Positions 8,657 through 17,089 of a stretch of DNA of 64,000 bases are shown in pieces. The translations under genes were made by a program, and so were the position numbers. The DNA is taken from positions 1 through 64,000 of the forward strand of contig CAMCVE010000013.1 of assembly GCA_945881775.1 (NCBI GenBank), read 5' to 3'. The notes beneath the pieces are model-generated. The model saw nothing but the letters and a program-made list of their open reading frames with translations. It searched no databases and was not told the DNA's origin. Numbering within the stretch: the stretch's first letter is position 1; every line of letters begins with the position of its first letter. The stretch is from Bacteriovorax stolpii. Lineage in GTDB: Bacteria > Bdellovibrionota > UBA2428.

Positions 8657-8665
8657 ACTCTATCA
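8657..8665 (-). promoter_or_regulatory. Extended -10 element of the M23 peptidase gene
   Basis: Read on the minus strand, TGA-TAGAGT ends 6 nt before the GTG start at 8650. The -10 hexamer matches 4 of 6 and carries the extended TG. The -35 match 17 bp upstream is weak (TCTGCA). Confidence 0.35.
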
Positions 8666-8755
8666 AGAAACAGAGCTTCTGCAGAGAGCGGCTGCCGCCA
8701 AGATGCCACAATGCGACATGGATCAAAGCTGCTATCATGAAGCCTCTAAACCCGT

Positions 8756-10093
8756 ATGCAGTCTTGCGCTCACCGATGCCGTCAACTCGTTCGCGCCTCC
8801 TACTGGGAGGGAGCGTTCTATGCCCTCATGGTCGGCATGGCTGAAACTTTCGCTCTCTACTACGCCGTCAAACAGAACATCCCCCTCACTCAACTCGCGC
8901 TTCTTTCAACAATGCCGCTTCTCATGGGAAGCCTGTCTCAATGGATTCTCCCACAAATCGTCAAAGATTCAGGCGTGCGCAGCGCGAAGCTCGGCTTCTA
9001 TGTGGTGCAAATCCTGGGACTCCTATGCCTTTGCAAAGCGGTGATGAGTCCAAACTTTTATCCGTGGCTCTTTGTTGCACTTTCGCTTTACTGGATTGGA
9101 GGTCTGACCGCGGGTCCATTCTGGATTCAATGGATGGTGGGCGAGGTCCCATCAAAAGCGTTCGGTGGATTTCTCTCGAAAAGAAATGCCTTCGTCGCCC
9201 TCTGCACACTTGTTGCTTATCTAGGCACCGCATCCTACCTCGATAAGCATTCGCAGTCCCAAAACTTCCTCATCGTCTTCGGTATCGGCACGCTGGCTCG
9301 GGTGTTGTCTTTCGCTTGTCAGATCATCCTCTCTCGAGCACAGATCAATTGGCCCGAATCTCGCGCGCGAGTGAGTCCGCAACGCATCGAACAACTCAGA
9401 TCTCCCATCATCTGGATGATCGGCCTCACCGCACTTTTCAAGACCGTCGTCACCATGGCAAGTCCTTTCTTTTTGCCCTACATGATGAACGAATTGCATT
9501 TCGGCATCCCTGAATACGTGGGCCTTACGGCAATTCCTTTTGTTGGGCGTTTTGTTTTTCTCGCAGGCTGGGGCCGGGCCTCTCAAGACCTACGACCCTT
9601 CGTTGGCTTACAAATCGCATGCCTCGGTATCGCAATCATTCCTGCGATTTGGGCCGCTCGTCCCCCGTTCTACGTCTACGTGATCAGCGAACTTCTTGGG
9701 GGATTTTTGTGGGGTGGCTTCGAACTTTGCGCCATCTTGATCGTGCAACGTTTTAGGCCCAAGAACACGCTGAGAACACTAGGCCTGCATATGTCGCTCA
9801 TGAGTGCGGGGTCGGTACTCGGAGCATGGATAGGGTCAAAGTGGATGCAAAGTGGACAGCACACTTTTGTCGATCTCTTTCTCTTGTCGTCCAGTTTGCG
9901 ACTCTGCGTTGCCGCCTTGATGATCCTTGTCTTTCTTCGTTTGCCAGCGACACGTGTGCGCCTTCAAGTTTACGGAGAATATCTCAGCACCGTGCTCTCC
10001 CTGCGTCCTTCTTTAGCGACTGTCGGACGAATGATCGCCGCGCCACGCCGGAAACCTGCGCATGGCACTCAGTCAAAGAACAGTCGTCGCTGA
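8756..10093 (+). CDS. MFS-type membrane transporter
   Basis: A 445-residue polytopic inner-membrane protein with about 12 hydrophobic helices in the pattern of the major facilitator superfamily. The loop after the second and third helices is basic, and the gene product lacks a signal peptide. Substrate is unknown; there is no adjacent biosynthetic gene that would suggest one. The last 25 bp overlap the convergent DUF1275-type gene. The ATG at 8756 is the first good start; a TATCAT element lies 17 bp upstream. Members related to glycosyl or peptide carriers of the AmpG type are possible, but no motif settles this. Confidence 0.7.
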   Translation: MQSCAHRCRQLVRASYWEGAFYALMVGMAETFALYYAVKQNIPLTQLALLSTMPLLMGSLSQWILPQIVKDSGVRSAKLGFYVVQILGLLCLCKAVMSPNFYPWLFVALSLYWIGGLTAGPFWIQWMVGEVPSKAFGGFLSKRNAFVALCTLVAYLGTASYLDKHSQSQNFLIVFGIGTLARVLSFACQIILSRAQINWPESRARVSPQRIEQLRSPIIWMIGLTALFKTVVTMASPFFLPYMMNELHFGIPEYVGLTAIPFVGRFVFLAGWGRASQDLRPFVGLQIACLGIAIIPAIWAARPPFYVYVISELLGGFLWGGFELCAILIVQRFRPKNTLRTLGLHMSLMSAGSVLGAWIGSKWMQSGQHTFVDLFLLSSSLRLCVAALMILVFLRLPATRVRLQVYGEYLSTVLSLRPSLATVGRMIAAPRRKPAHGTQSKNSRR

Positions 10094-10818
10094 ACCTTGA
10101 AGGAATCCAAAAACAGAACACATGCTATGAAGCTTGGCACCATGAAACCCAGGTACTCAAAACGCAAAAAGAACATCGAGCCCAAAAGAGCTCCGACAAT
10201 AAACATCGTGATGGCGATAGCTCGCAAGTAGATGATGTGAGTTTCTCTTCGCGTCTTGATGTGTTCGACACGCTGACCACGACCCAGGAAAATCAAAAGA
10301 TAGCGCCCGAGGTCGATCCCAAGATCCGTCACAGGTCCCGTCATATGCGTGCTACGAATCAGCGTGCCTGCGCGCTCCGTAAAAAGTGCGTTTTGAAGTC
10401 CGCACGCAAAACTCAGGAGCACGAGTAGAGTGTAGTGTTGGCGAAAGACCAAGGACGCATTGAAGTGGCCAAAGGCCCCGCCCCAACCCAGCAGACTCAC
10501 GGCCAGAGAAATTATCGCGATGAGTCCGAGGACAATCGAATAGCCATAGTAGCGGCTATTTGAAAAACTTTTGGGGTGCTCAAGTAAGAATGTCGAGGCC
10601 ATGGAACCCATCAAAAAAAAGAGCGGCACACTGAGAAGTCCTACGGCTGCGTGCCAATGACCTTGGGCCCCTTCGGTGCCGAAACTGGTTCCAAAACCGG
10701 TCACGTGAGACACACCACGTCCGCAACTGAGAATGCCCCCGGCGTTGAGGACCCCTCCCTGAAAGGAAAGAGCCCACCAGTAGACTTGCAATCTTCGCGG
10801 TGAAGCGTATTGGGACAT
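10069..10818 (-). CDS. DUF1275 (YoaK-like) membrane protein
   Basis: A 249-residue protein with about six membrane helices. The family hallmarks are LSFQGGVLNAGGIL near the N-terminus, the TGFGTSFG block, and SFACGLQNALFTERAG followed by RSTHMTGPVTDLGIDLG. These match DUF1275 proteins, whose function is not established. The ATG at 10818 was chosen over a much longer reading that runs antisense to pepA. It is divergent from pepA (103 bp between starts) and convergent with the MFS gene, overlapping its end by 25 bp. Confidence 0.8.
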   Translation of the reverse strand: MSQYASPRRLQVYWWALSFQGGVLNAGGILSCGRGVSHVTGFGTSFGTEGAQGHWHAAVGLLSVPLFFLMGSMASTFLLEHPKSFSNSRYYGYSIVLGLIAIISLAVSLLGWGGAFGHFNASLVFRQHYTLLVLLSFACGLQNALFTERAGTLIRSTHMTGPVTDLGIDLGRYLLIFLGRGQRVEHIKTRRETHIIYLRAIAITMFIVGALLGSMFFLRFEYLGFMVPSFIACVLFLDSFKVQRRLFFD

Positions 10819-10824
10819 GCCTCT

Positions 10825-10853
10825 ATTGTCTGCCCGCCCCGATCGCCCCACAA
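10825..10853 (-). promoter_or_regulatory. Candidate leaderless promoter of the DUF1275 gene
   Basis: On the minus strand TTGTGG (10848-10853), 17-bp spacer, GACAAT (10825-10830), then 6 nt to the ATG at 10818. No Shine-Dalgarno sequence is present. Confidence 0.4.
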
Positions 10854-10885
10854 GTCCAGGCCAAAAAATATCGCGAGCCCTCCTC

Positions 10886-10914
10886 TTGATCGGCCTCCCA
10901 AGCCTGCCTAAAAC
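10886..10914 (+). promoter_or_regulatory. Candidate leaderless promoter of pepA
   Basis: TTGATC (10886-10891), 17-bp spacer, TAAAAC (10909-10914), then 7 nt to the ATG at 10922. Both hexamers match consensus at 4 positions, and there is no Shine-Dalgarno sequence. One of the best examples of the repeated geometry. Confidence 0.5.
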
Positions 10915-10921
10915 AGTATCC

Positions 10922-12424
10922 ATGACACTCGAAATTCTTCCAGAATCTTTTCTCAACTCTCTTGTTGAGGCACCCGCTCGATCCAAGAAAAACTCCTCAA
11001 CAGATACAAAGCGAATCCTCAAGGTTCTTGTGGCCAAAGACGATGCGCAGTTCGACGCGCGCCTGAAGAAGCTCGTGGGCAGCGCGCTCGCCTCGTGGAT
11101 TCTTGAGGCAGAAGCCTTCATACGCCTTCCAGAAGCGGATGTTTTAAGCGTGAAACTTCCTGCAAAACTCCGAAAGGTCGGTGGAGGATTCGGGTTTTTG
11201 GCGGGCAGCCACTATGGGCTGGCTCGCGATCTTTTGGGCGCCGCCATTCGCAAACACGCTCGCAAAGATCACGCGTCTTGGGAGTTCCACTTCGAGGGCC
11301 TGAGCGAAGATTCTCTGGTCGGCGCTCTCGTGGGCCTCGAGATGAGCCACTACGCGTATCGTGCCGGCAGCACCCCATTCCCAAAACAGGTCTCACTGCT
11401 CTCGTCGGGACGAGCTCTCCCACAGGCGACCATTGAAAAAGCTTCGCGCCTTGGACAGTCCGTCAACCTTGCCCGTCATCTCGTCAATCTCCCTCCGAAC
11501 GATCTCAATCCCCCGAGCTATGCCGAGTCTCTCAAAAAACTCTTTTCAAAATCTAAGACTATGACAGTTGAGGTTTGGGACGAATCCCGGCTCAAGAAAG
11601 AAAAACTCGATCTCATTCTCGCCGTCGGCCAGGGATCCGCGACGCCTCCCCGACTTGTAAGGCTTAGCTATCGGCCCACAGCCAAGGCTTCCAAAACTCC
11701 GCGAATCGTTTTTGTAGGCAAAGGAATCACTTTTGATTCTGGCGGCCTCGACATCAAACCCGCGAGCGCCATGCGCCTCATGAAAAAGGATATGGGTGGC
11801 TCCGCGAGCGTCGTGGGCCTCGCCTACTGGCTCGAAAAATCTGGCCTTAAAGAAAGCGTCGATTTCTATCTCGCACTCGCCGAGAATTCCATCGGCAGCC
11901 GCAGCTTCCGGCCCAGCGACGTCTTTAAGACGCGCAAAGGCCTCACGATCGAGATCGACAACACGGACGCTGAAGGCCGCTTGGTCCTCGCGGATGCGCT
12001 CACGGTCGCTCTCGAAACTTCTGAGCCAGAATATCTGATCGATCTCGCCACGCTCACGGGAGCCGGCAAGGTTGCTCTAGGAACCGAATTGGCGAGTTTG
12101 TTTGCAAGCGACGACAGTTTCCTCAAAGACCTCCTCAAAGCAGGCCAAGAGAGTGAAGATCTTTCATGGCCCATGCCTCTTTGGGAAAAATACGACTCAC
12201 TCTACAAGTCGAGTTTCGCCGATTGGGCCAACTCTTCAGCCGGAGGATTCGGAGGCGCCATCACAGCAGCACTCTTTCTGAAAAAGTTCGTCGACCCCTC
12301 TGCCGTGAAGTGGGCTCACTATGACATCTACGGCTGGAAAGACGGCGCCGAAGGACCCTTTAGCGACAAAGGTGGCAACGCCCAAGGAGTGCAAGCTCTA
12401 GTGCGCTGGATGGAAAGTCTTTAG
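10922..12424 (+). CDS. pepA: Leucyl aminopeptidase (M17 family)
   Basis: Cytosolic di-metal aminopeptidase that removes N-terminal residues from peptides, 500 residues. The metal and catalytic residues are all visible: GKGITFDSGGLDIKP (Lys267, Asp272, Lys279), Asp290, and NTDAEGRLVLADAL (Asp349, Glu351, catalytic Arg353). The N-terminal 160 residues form the usual regulatory domain. The upstream in-frame start at 10817 was rejected because it would add a poorly coding Arg/Pro-rich leader covering the divergent promoter region. The stop overlaps the convergent recX stop by a few bases. Confidence 0.92.
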   Translation: MTLEILPESFLNSLVEAPARSKKNSSTDTKRILKVLVAKDDAQFDARLKKLVGSALASWILEAEAFIRLPEADVLSVKLPAKLRKVGGGFGFLAGSHYGLARDLLGAAIRKHARKDHASWEFHFEGLSEDSLVGALVGLEMSHYAYRAGSTPFPKQVSLLSSGRALPQATIEKASRLGQSVNLARHLVNLPPNDLNPPSYAESLKKLFSKSKTMTVEVWDESRLKKEKLDLILAVGQGSATPPRLVRLSYRPTAKASKTPRIVFVGKGITFDSGGLDIKPASAMRLMKKDMGGSASVVGLAYWLEKSGLKESVDFYLALAENSIGSRSFRPSDVFKTRKGLTIEIDNTDAEGRLVLADALTVALETSEPEYLIDLATLTGAGKVALGTELASLFASDDSFLKDLLKAGQESEDLSWPMPLWEKYDSLYKSSFADWANSSAGGFGGAITAALFLKKFVDPSAVKWAHYDIYGWKDGAEGPFSDKGGNAQGVQALVRWMESL

Positions 12425-12915
12425 GCGTTGGCCTTGATCCAAGCGCGAATGGCATTGATCGCCTCAGAAACTGCGAAGCCTTTTTGAACAAGGGTGCGCA
12501 ATAGAGTTTGTTCGAGCTTACGCATTTCAAGACGATCACTCTTGCCGTCTGCGAGACGTTTTTTTTGACGAGACTCGCGCATCTTTTTGTCGATAAGAGC
12601 TTCGAGTGTATCGCTTGATCCCCCACTGCCACGTGCTTCGAGCTCGAGTTCCCGAAATCGCTCTTCGTTCCAAGCCACGCCTTTGCTGCGCAAATCTTGA
12701 AGAATTCTCATGCGTCCCTGACGCCGTGACATGAGCGCACGGCATCGCACATCGAAAAACCGGGCATCATCTAGGAAACGAGATTCCTTAAGCCGCGCCA
12801 CTATTGCCGCATGTTCCTCTTCAGGAATTTTCTTCTGTTTGAGTTTTCGAAGGAGCTCTGCTTCAGAATGTTCTCGGATGGAAAGCCACCCGAGGACCCG
12901 GTCATAAGAGCTCAT
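12421..12915 (-). CDS. recX: Regulatory protein RecX
   Basis: RecX modulates the RecA filament during homologous recombination. The 164-residue product shows the three-repeat helical pattern: YDRVLGWLSIREHSEAELLRKL, then LKESRFLDDARFFDVRCRAL, with RMRILQDLRSKGV linking to the next repeat. The middle is followed by a basic segment KKMRESRQKKR. It overlaps the end of gluQ by 14 bp and is therefore co-transcribed with it. RecX more often sits beside recA; no recA lies in this window. Confidence 0.8.
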   Translation of the reverse strand: MSSYDRVLGWLSIREHSEAELLRKLKQKKIPEEEHAAIVARLKESRFLDDARFFDVRCRALMSRRQGRMRILQDLRSKGVAWNEERFRELELEARGSGGSSDTLEALIDKKMRESRQKKRLADGKSDRLEMRKLEQTLLRTLVQKGFAVSEAINAIRAWIKANA

Positions 12916-13840
12916 GGATCGACGTGTTCTGGTCAAAACGCAGGGGCTCCTTTCTTTGAAGGAACGCCTTTTCTAGGGAGTCAAAGCTTTCGCATGTGTC
13001 GGCGTTCTCGAGGCCAAGCCACCGCGCGGTGGCTTGGATGATGCGGACTTTGCCACCAGGCCTTGCCAGCAGCTCTGCAACAGCTTGGGACCCCTCCGAT
13101 TTAGAGAGCTTTCGCCCCCCGTCGGTGAGCAGGGGATGGTGAGCAAAACGGCACATTTCAAAATCTGTTCCGGCTCCGAGCCAAAGTTGGGCCGCGCTGG
13201 AGGTGCGAAGATCTTCGCCACGAACGATGTCACTCACACCGCTCAAGAGGTCTTCGCAAAGACTGACCCACTGGTAAGCAAAGATTTGTTCGCGCCGGTA
13301 AACAATGAAATCCCCCATCTCTTTAGAAAGGTCCACCGAGAGATGCCCCCCGATTCGGTCTTCCCATGTTACGAGAGTGCCCTCAGGCACACGAGCCCGC
13401 CACACACTACCTTCTCGCCACTCGAGACCTTTGTGCCGACAGGTGCCGGGGTAGCGCCCATCCTCGCTCGCCCGCTGCACCTCGGAACGCGAACATTCAC
13501 ACACGAAAAAATCTTGGGGACGCTGCCGCCTGAGGACCTCGAATCGTTGGCGGTACTGATCTTGTTTGAGGGACTGAGAGTAAGACGTTTCAAATTCGGC
13601 AACATTACGAGGCCCCCTTTGCCAGCGAAGTCCGAGCGTCTCAAGAACCGAAAAAATCGAGGCCACATGCTCGGGTCGAGACCGTGTGCTATCGAGGTCA
13701 TCGATGCGCAAAAGAACCTCGCCACTGACAGCTTTTGCGTAAAGCTCCGTGAGAAAAAATGACAAAATATTACCCAAGTGCAACGCTCCACTCGGCGTGG
13801 GAGCCAGTCGAAACAGAGGCACTCGATTTTTAGCGCTCAT
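12902..13840 (-). CDS. gluQ: Glutamyl-Q tRNA(Asp) synthetase
   Basis: GluQRS loads glutamate onto queuosine-34 of tRNA-Asp. The 312-residue protein is a GluRS catalytic domain without the anticodon-binding part, as in the family. The class I signatures are APTPSGALHLGN near the N-terminus and KLSKS near residue 237. A Cys cluster (FVCECSR, then YPGTCR) marks the zinc site. The ATG at 13840 is preferred over the adjacent GTG because TAAGAT ends exactly 6 nt upstream of it. It heads the gluQ-recX pair. Confidence 0.9.
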   Translation of the reverse strand: MSAKNRVPLFRLAPTPSGALHLGNILSFFLTELYAKAVSGEVLLRIDDLDSTRSRPEHVASIFSVLETLGLRWQRGPRNVAEFETSYSQSLKQDQYRQRFEVLRRQRPQDFFVCECSRSEVQRASEDGRYPGTCRHKGLEWREGSVWRARVPEGTLVTWEDRIGGHLSVDLSKEMGDFIVYRREQIFAYQWVSLCEDLLSGVSDIVRGEDLRTSSAAQLWLGAGTDFEMCRFAHHPLLTDGGRKLSKSEGSQAVAELLARPGGKVRIIQATARWLGLENADTCESFDSLEKAFLQRKEPLRFDQNTSIHELL

Positions 13841-13846
13841 CACGAG

Positions 13847-13852
13847 ATCTTA
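13847..13852 (-). promoter_or_regulatory. Candidate -10 element of gluQ
   Basis: TAAGAT on the minus strand ends 6 nt before the ATG at 13840. No Shine-Dalgarno sequence is present, and the -35 region is poorly conserved (CTGGCT at a 16-bp spacer). Confidence 0.3.
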
Positions 13853-13885
13853 ACATAAGTTTCACTCGAGCCAGGAACCCCGACA

Positions 13886-13894
13886 TGCGACAAT
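13886..13894 (+). promoter_or_regulatory. Extended -10 element of the HExxH lipoprotein gene
   Basis: TGC-GACAAT, the hexamer ending 6 nt before the ATG at 13901. It uses the same hexamer and spacing as the DUF1275 gene. No Shine-Dalgarno sequence is present. Confidence 0.35.
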
Positions 13895-13900
13895 AGCCGA

Positions 13901-14638
13901 ATGGGTGTGGGTCGCCATGATGTGCTCTGGGCGCTTGCAGCACTGCTGCTCGTGCCCGCCTGCGGATTGCCCCAAGGCACAGGCGCCAAAACCAATCTGA
14001 CGAAACTCAGCGACTCCATCGACCTCGCCGATGAGTGGCTCGCGAGCGCGCGCACCGCCACAAGCAACACCACCTACAAAACCAACATCTCAACGTTGAG
14101 AGAGGTGCTCTCAACTCGGGAGATCGTACTCGATCCGAAGAACGACGGCGGGCCTTGTTCGGACAACACCGAAGACGAGTTCACCCTCGCCTATGTGAAA
14201 CCACCCCTTCTCTCTCAACCCATTCACATGTGCCAAGAAACGATGACTTTTTCTGAGGCTATCATCGCTCAAGTGCTGATACACGAGGGCGTGCACGCGA
14301 CGGGTGATAACAACGAGTGCAGCACCACACAAAAGGAACTACGCTATATGGTGCTTGCCAATCAGCGCCCTTTCAAAAACGTCTACGTGGAATCCACATC
14401 AGATCCCGACTGCTCCAGCTACAATTTGGGATCGGGTATTAATTTCGTGATTCTCGAAGATGGCACAATTTTGCCTATTCCAAGCGTGCACGAATGGAGC
14501 CACGAAGAAGCTCCGGATCATGCCCATTACCTCAGGGCTCGTCGCTTGAGACCCATGGCCCCTTTGCTCAAACGCATGATTGGACCAGAATCTCTGCCAT
14601 GGTTAAGAAACATCTTGCCCTACTTCTTTTCCCCCTAA
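13901..14638 (+). CDS. Putative lipoprotein with a zinc-protease HExxH motif
   Basis: A 245-residue exported protein of no family I recognise. The N-terminal hydrophobic segment ends in LLLVPAC, so Cys21 is probably lipidated. The motif VLIHEGVHATGDNNEC has the HExxH zinc-binding pattern at residues 128-132, with a downstream Glu/Cys that could complete a metal site. Several other cysteines (86, 111, 140 and one near 165) suggest disulfides. A small or atypical metallopeptidase is the simplest reading, but HExxH alone is not proof. The end overlaps a 53-codon exported frame. It is divergent from gluQ (60 bp between starts). Confidence 0.6.
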   Translation: MGVGRHDVLWALAALLLVPACGLPQGTGAKTNLTKLSDSIDLADEWLASARTATSNTTYKTNISTLREVLSTREIVLDPKNDGGPCSDNTEDEFTLAYVKPPLLSQPIHMCQETMTFSEAIIAQVLIHEGVHATGDNNECSTTQKELRYMVLANQRPFKNVYVESTSDPDCSSYNLGSGINFVILEDGTILPIPSVHEWSHEEAPDHAHYLRARRLRPMAPLLKRMIGPESLPWLRNILPYFFSP

Positions 14639-14760
14639 GAGCGTTTCCTGCCTTTGCCCAGAACGATGCGGGGATCGTCATCCGACAACTCTTCGGGCTA
14701 ATCTCCGTCGGAACACTCAAAAACGACGAAATCATTGGCGCCGTGAAGCTTTTCTTCTAA
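14599..14760 (+). CDS. Small exported protein of 53 residues
   Basis: Begins inside the 3' end of the HExxH lipoprotein gene (40-bp overlap). The product starts MVKKHLALLLFPLRAFPAFA, a convincing signal peptide with a likely cut after AFA, leaving about 33 mature residues ending in VKLFF. There is no recognisable domain. Position and overlap suggest it is translated with the lipoprotein; it could be a small partner, or the overlap could be fortuitous. No Shine-Dalgarno sequence is obvious. Confidence 0.4.
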   Translation: MVKKHLALLLFPLRAFPAFAQNDAGIVIRQLFGLISVGTLKNDEIIGAVKLFF

Positions 14761-14777
14761 GACCTCTTCTTAACAAG

Positions 14778-16061
14778 ATGTCCAAAGCCAAGAAATCCCG
14801 AAGCCCCTCTCTCCAGACCTCGTCCGCCCCGCAGCTCCCCGTCACACCCGAGGGACTGGGTCGACTGCGTAGTGGCCATCCCTGGCTCTACGAAGATCAC
14901 CTCAAGCCCAACGCCTTTTCAATCGCAGAGGCCGCCGTGGTCCCGCTGGGTGAGCATTGGTTTTTCTACTCTCCAAAAAGCAAACTTCGTCTCAGGCGCC
15001 TCGGCCCCACAACGCGCTACTGGCCCGATACCGCGCTCGCCCGACAACCCATCACAAGCCTTGAGCGCTTTGCTGAAATCTTTCGCGCTCCACTCAGAGA
15101 ACTTTTTAGTCGCTCGCTGCAATCCAGACTTCGCTTGAGATACGAGGGCGACACCTGCTTTCGTTGGATCTTCGCTGAGAATGACTTTGTACCCGGACTT
15201 CTTGTTGAGGCCTATGGACCGGTGCTTGTGGCCCAGATCCAATCGGCCCCTGTCGAAAAGTTCTGGCCCGTCCTAAAAGAACTACTCCTCGAGGTCTATG
15301 CAGAGCAAACCAAGCTCACGGGCCTCCAGCTCATCGAGCAACGTCATTTGCCCGTGCGCAAACTCGAGGGCCTTGATGTTCTCGATGAAGCGCGCTCCGA
15401 AGAACGCCATGTGCTGCGTTGGAATGGATTTGACTGGACCCTCTGCCCCGGCGGAACACAGAAGACGGGTTCCTATCTCGATCAAGCCGTCAATCATCGC
15501 CGCACGGCCGAGTTTGCCAGGCTCATGAAACTAAAAAGCGCTTGGGATCTCTGCTCATTTGAGGGTGGCTTCTCAATGCACCTGCTCAAAGAAGGGCTCG
15601 ACGTCCTCGCAGTCGATCAGTCCGATCGCGCGCTCGAGGCGCTGAAGGCCAACGTTGCCCTCAATAAGCTCCCTCTCGCAAAACTTAGTGTTCAAAAAGA
15701 CGATGTTTTTGAATTTCTAAAAACCGCCCATAAAGACGGCAAACGCGCGGACCTCATTATCCTGGACCCTCCTTCTTTCGTAAAAAATCCGAAGGACAAA
15801 GACCGAGCTCTCCGCGGTTTTCGAGATCTGAATCTGCGCGCACTTCACTGCCTCAATCCCGGGGGACTCCTCGTGTCGTGTTCGTGTTCGCACCATATTC
15901 AGCCCGACGATTACAGGCGCATGCTCAAGGGCGCCGCTCATGATGCTCGTCGGAGCGTTCGACTTCTCGAAGTGCGCGGCCCCTCTCCCGATCACGCGCC
16001 CTTGCTGGGTTTTGTGGAGTCCGAGTATTTGCAGGCCTGGTACCTCGAAGTTCTCGTCTAA
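14778..16061 (+). CDS. RlmI-like class I rRNA methyltransferase
   Basis: S-adenosylmethionine-dependent methyltransferase of the RlmI/RlmK (YccW-type) group, 427 residues. These modify cytosine C5 or other positions in 23S rRNA. The N-terminus carries a degenerate PUA-like segment (LRSGHPWLYEDHL), followed by the EEHEE-like linker. The Rossmann fold shows CSFEGGFSMHLLKEG (SAM loop), LAVDQSDRAL and the catalytic LIILDPPSF. Cys residues in VSCSCSHH occupy the position of the family's conserved cysteine. The exact target base cannot be told from sequence. Confidence 0.8.
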   Translation: MSKAKKSRSPSLQTSSAPQLPVTPEGLGRLRSGHPWLYEDHLKPNAFSIAEAAVVPLGEHWFFYSPKSKLRLRRLGPTTRYWPDTALARQPITSLERFAEIFRAPLRELFSRSLQSRLRLRYEGDTCFRWIFAENDFVPGLLVEAYGPVLVAQIQSAPVEKFWPVLKELLLEVYAEQTKLTGLQLIEQRHLPVRKLEGLDVLDEARSEERHVLRWNGFDWTLCPGGTQKTGSYLDQAVNHRRTAEFARLMKLKSAWDLCSFEGGFSMHLLKEGLDVLAVDQSDRALEALKANVALNKLPLAKLSVQKDDVFEFLKTAHKDGKRADLIILDPPSFVKNPKDKDRALRGFRDLNLRALHCLNPGGLLVSCSCSHHIQPDDYRRMLKGAAHDARRSVRLLEVRGPSPDHAPLLGFVESEYLQAWYLEVLV

Positions 16062-16072
16062 CGAGAGGCACT

Positions 16073-17029
16073 CTAGAACTCGATCGTGCCTTGTGTCCCG
16101 CCAAGTTCGTCTTGGTTGTCGACAACCGTATAACTCAGGCGCCGAGCGAGCGGGTCCCATTGCAGACTGCAGTAGGTGACACCTCCCACTTCCGAAGCCA
16201 GAGCAAAGTGCGAGATGTCTACGTTCCAAATTTGAAAGCCTGTGCTACCAATGCCCTGATCGGCGCTGCCGTTGGCCTGGTGACGAAAACTCAGCCAACC
16301 CCGTACACCGCCGCTCGGATCAGGGAAAAAGAGATAGTCATGATGACATGCGGAGTAGATCTTGCCGCTGACAGCTGGTCCCACGGCGCCCATGATAAAC
16401 CTGGCATCCTCGCCGTTTGTGCCGTCTTGTCCGTTGCTTCCATTCTGGCCGTTGCAAACGACGCTGACGTGGGGAGCAAGCTGCCCATCGGTGCTAGACG
16501 AATAGACAAAACCACCGCTTGGACATTGCATCGCTGTTGCGAGTGTCACGGAGAGATGCGCGGATCGACCGTCGACTCCATTCGTGCCGGAGCAGAGTGT
16601 GGTAAAGGACGTGGTCGACTCGCCCTCTTCTTGGAGAGCGTTGTTGTTCTTGTCGACAAAAGTGGTGAAGGTCGATCCCCCCGCAGAGCAAGACAAAGCA
16701 GGTGCACTCTCGACAAGGATCCCCGCTCCGTAGCCTGATGTGCCGGGGGTGCCTTGAGCCCCGTTGCAGATCTTTGAACGACTCCTTTCGACATCACCGC
16801 TGTCGAAGTCACCGCTGGAGTTGGCATCAAGATAAGTTACGATTGCCGAGCCACCGTTCGAGCATTCTAGCGCGGTAGCATCCACCACAGTTACCAATGT
16901 GGCGACCTGTGGGGTCGGAACAGGATCTGAGCTCAGAGAGGAACGCGTCCGCGTCACGGCACTTTCGCCGCAGGCCACCAGGAGTCCAACAAGCACCAAG
17001 CTTTTGAATATTTTATATTTTTCTAGCAT
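16073..17029 (-). CDS. Lipoprotein with DUF7151-type and collagen-like repeats
   Basis: A 318-residue putative surface or periplasmic lipoprotein. The signal peptide ends LLVAC|GES. Three related repeats follow, each with a Cys-x-x-GG start, a calcium-site-like Asp/Asn run (LDANSSGDFDSGD in the first) and a closing ICNG or LCSG. The linkers are Gly-rich collagen-like stretches such as NGQNGSNGQDGTNGEDA. The last 100 residues form a separate C-terminal domain with two cysteines. Repeat proteins of this type occur as variable surface proteins in delta-proteobacteria-like lineages; function is unknown. The start at 17029 is set by the lipobox. Confidence 0.65.
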   Translation of the reverse strand: MLEKYKIFKSLVLVGLLVACGESAVTRTRSSLSSDPVPTPQVATLVTVVDATALECSNGGSAIVTYLDANSSGDFDSGDVERSRSKICNGAQGTPGTSGYGAGILVESAPALSCSAGGSTFTTFVDKNNNALQEEGESTTSFTTLCSGTNGVDGRSAHLSVTLATAMQCPSGGFVYSSSTDGQLAPHVSVVCNGQNGSNGQDGTNGEDARFIMGAVGPAVSGKIYSACHHDYLFFPDPSGGVRGWLSFRHQANGSADQGIGSTGFQIWNVDISHFALASEVGGVTYCSLQWDPLARRLSYTVVDNQDELGGTQGTIEF

Positions 17030-17089
17030 CCCTTGCCACCCCGCCCCCTTTAGACAGACGGGCGAGTGGCAGCGGTTAGCGGGCCTCAA

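Noticed and set aside
13034-13762. 242-codon plus-strand frame antisense to gluQ
   Set aside because: gluQ has complete synthetase motifs on the other strand; this frame has no recognisable domain or start signal.
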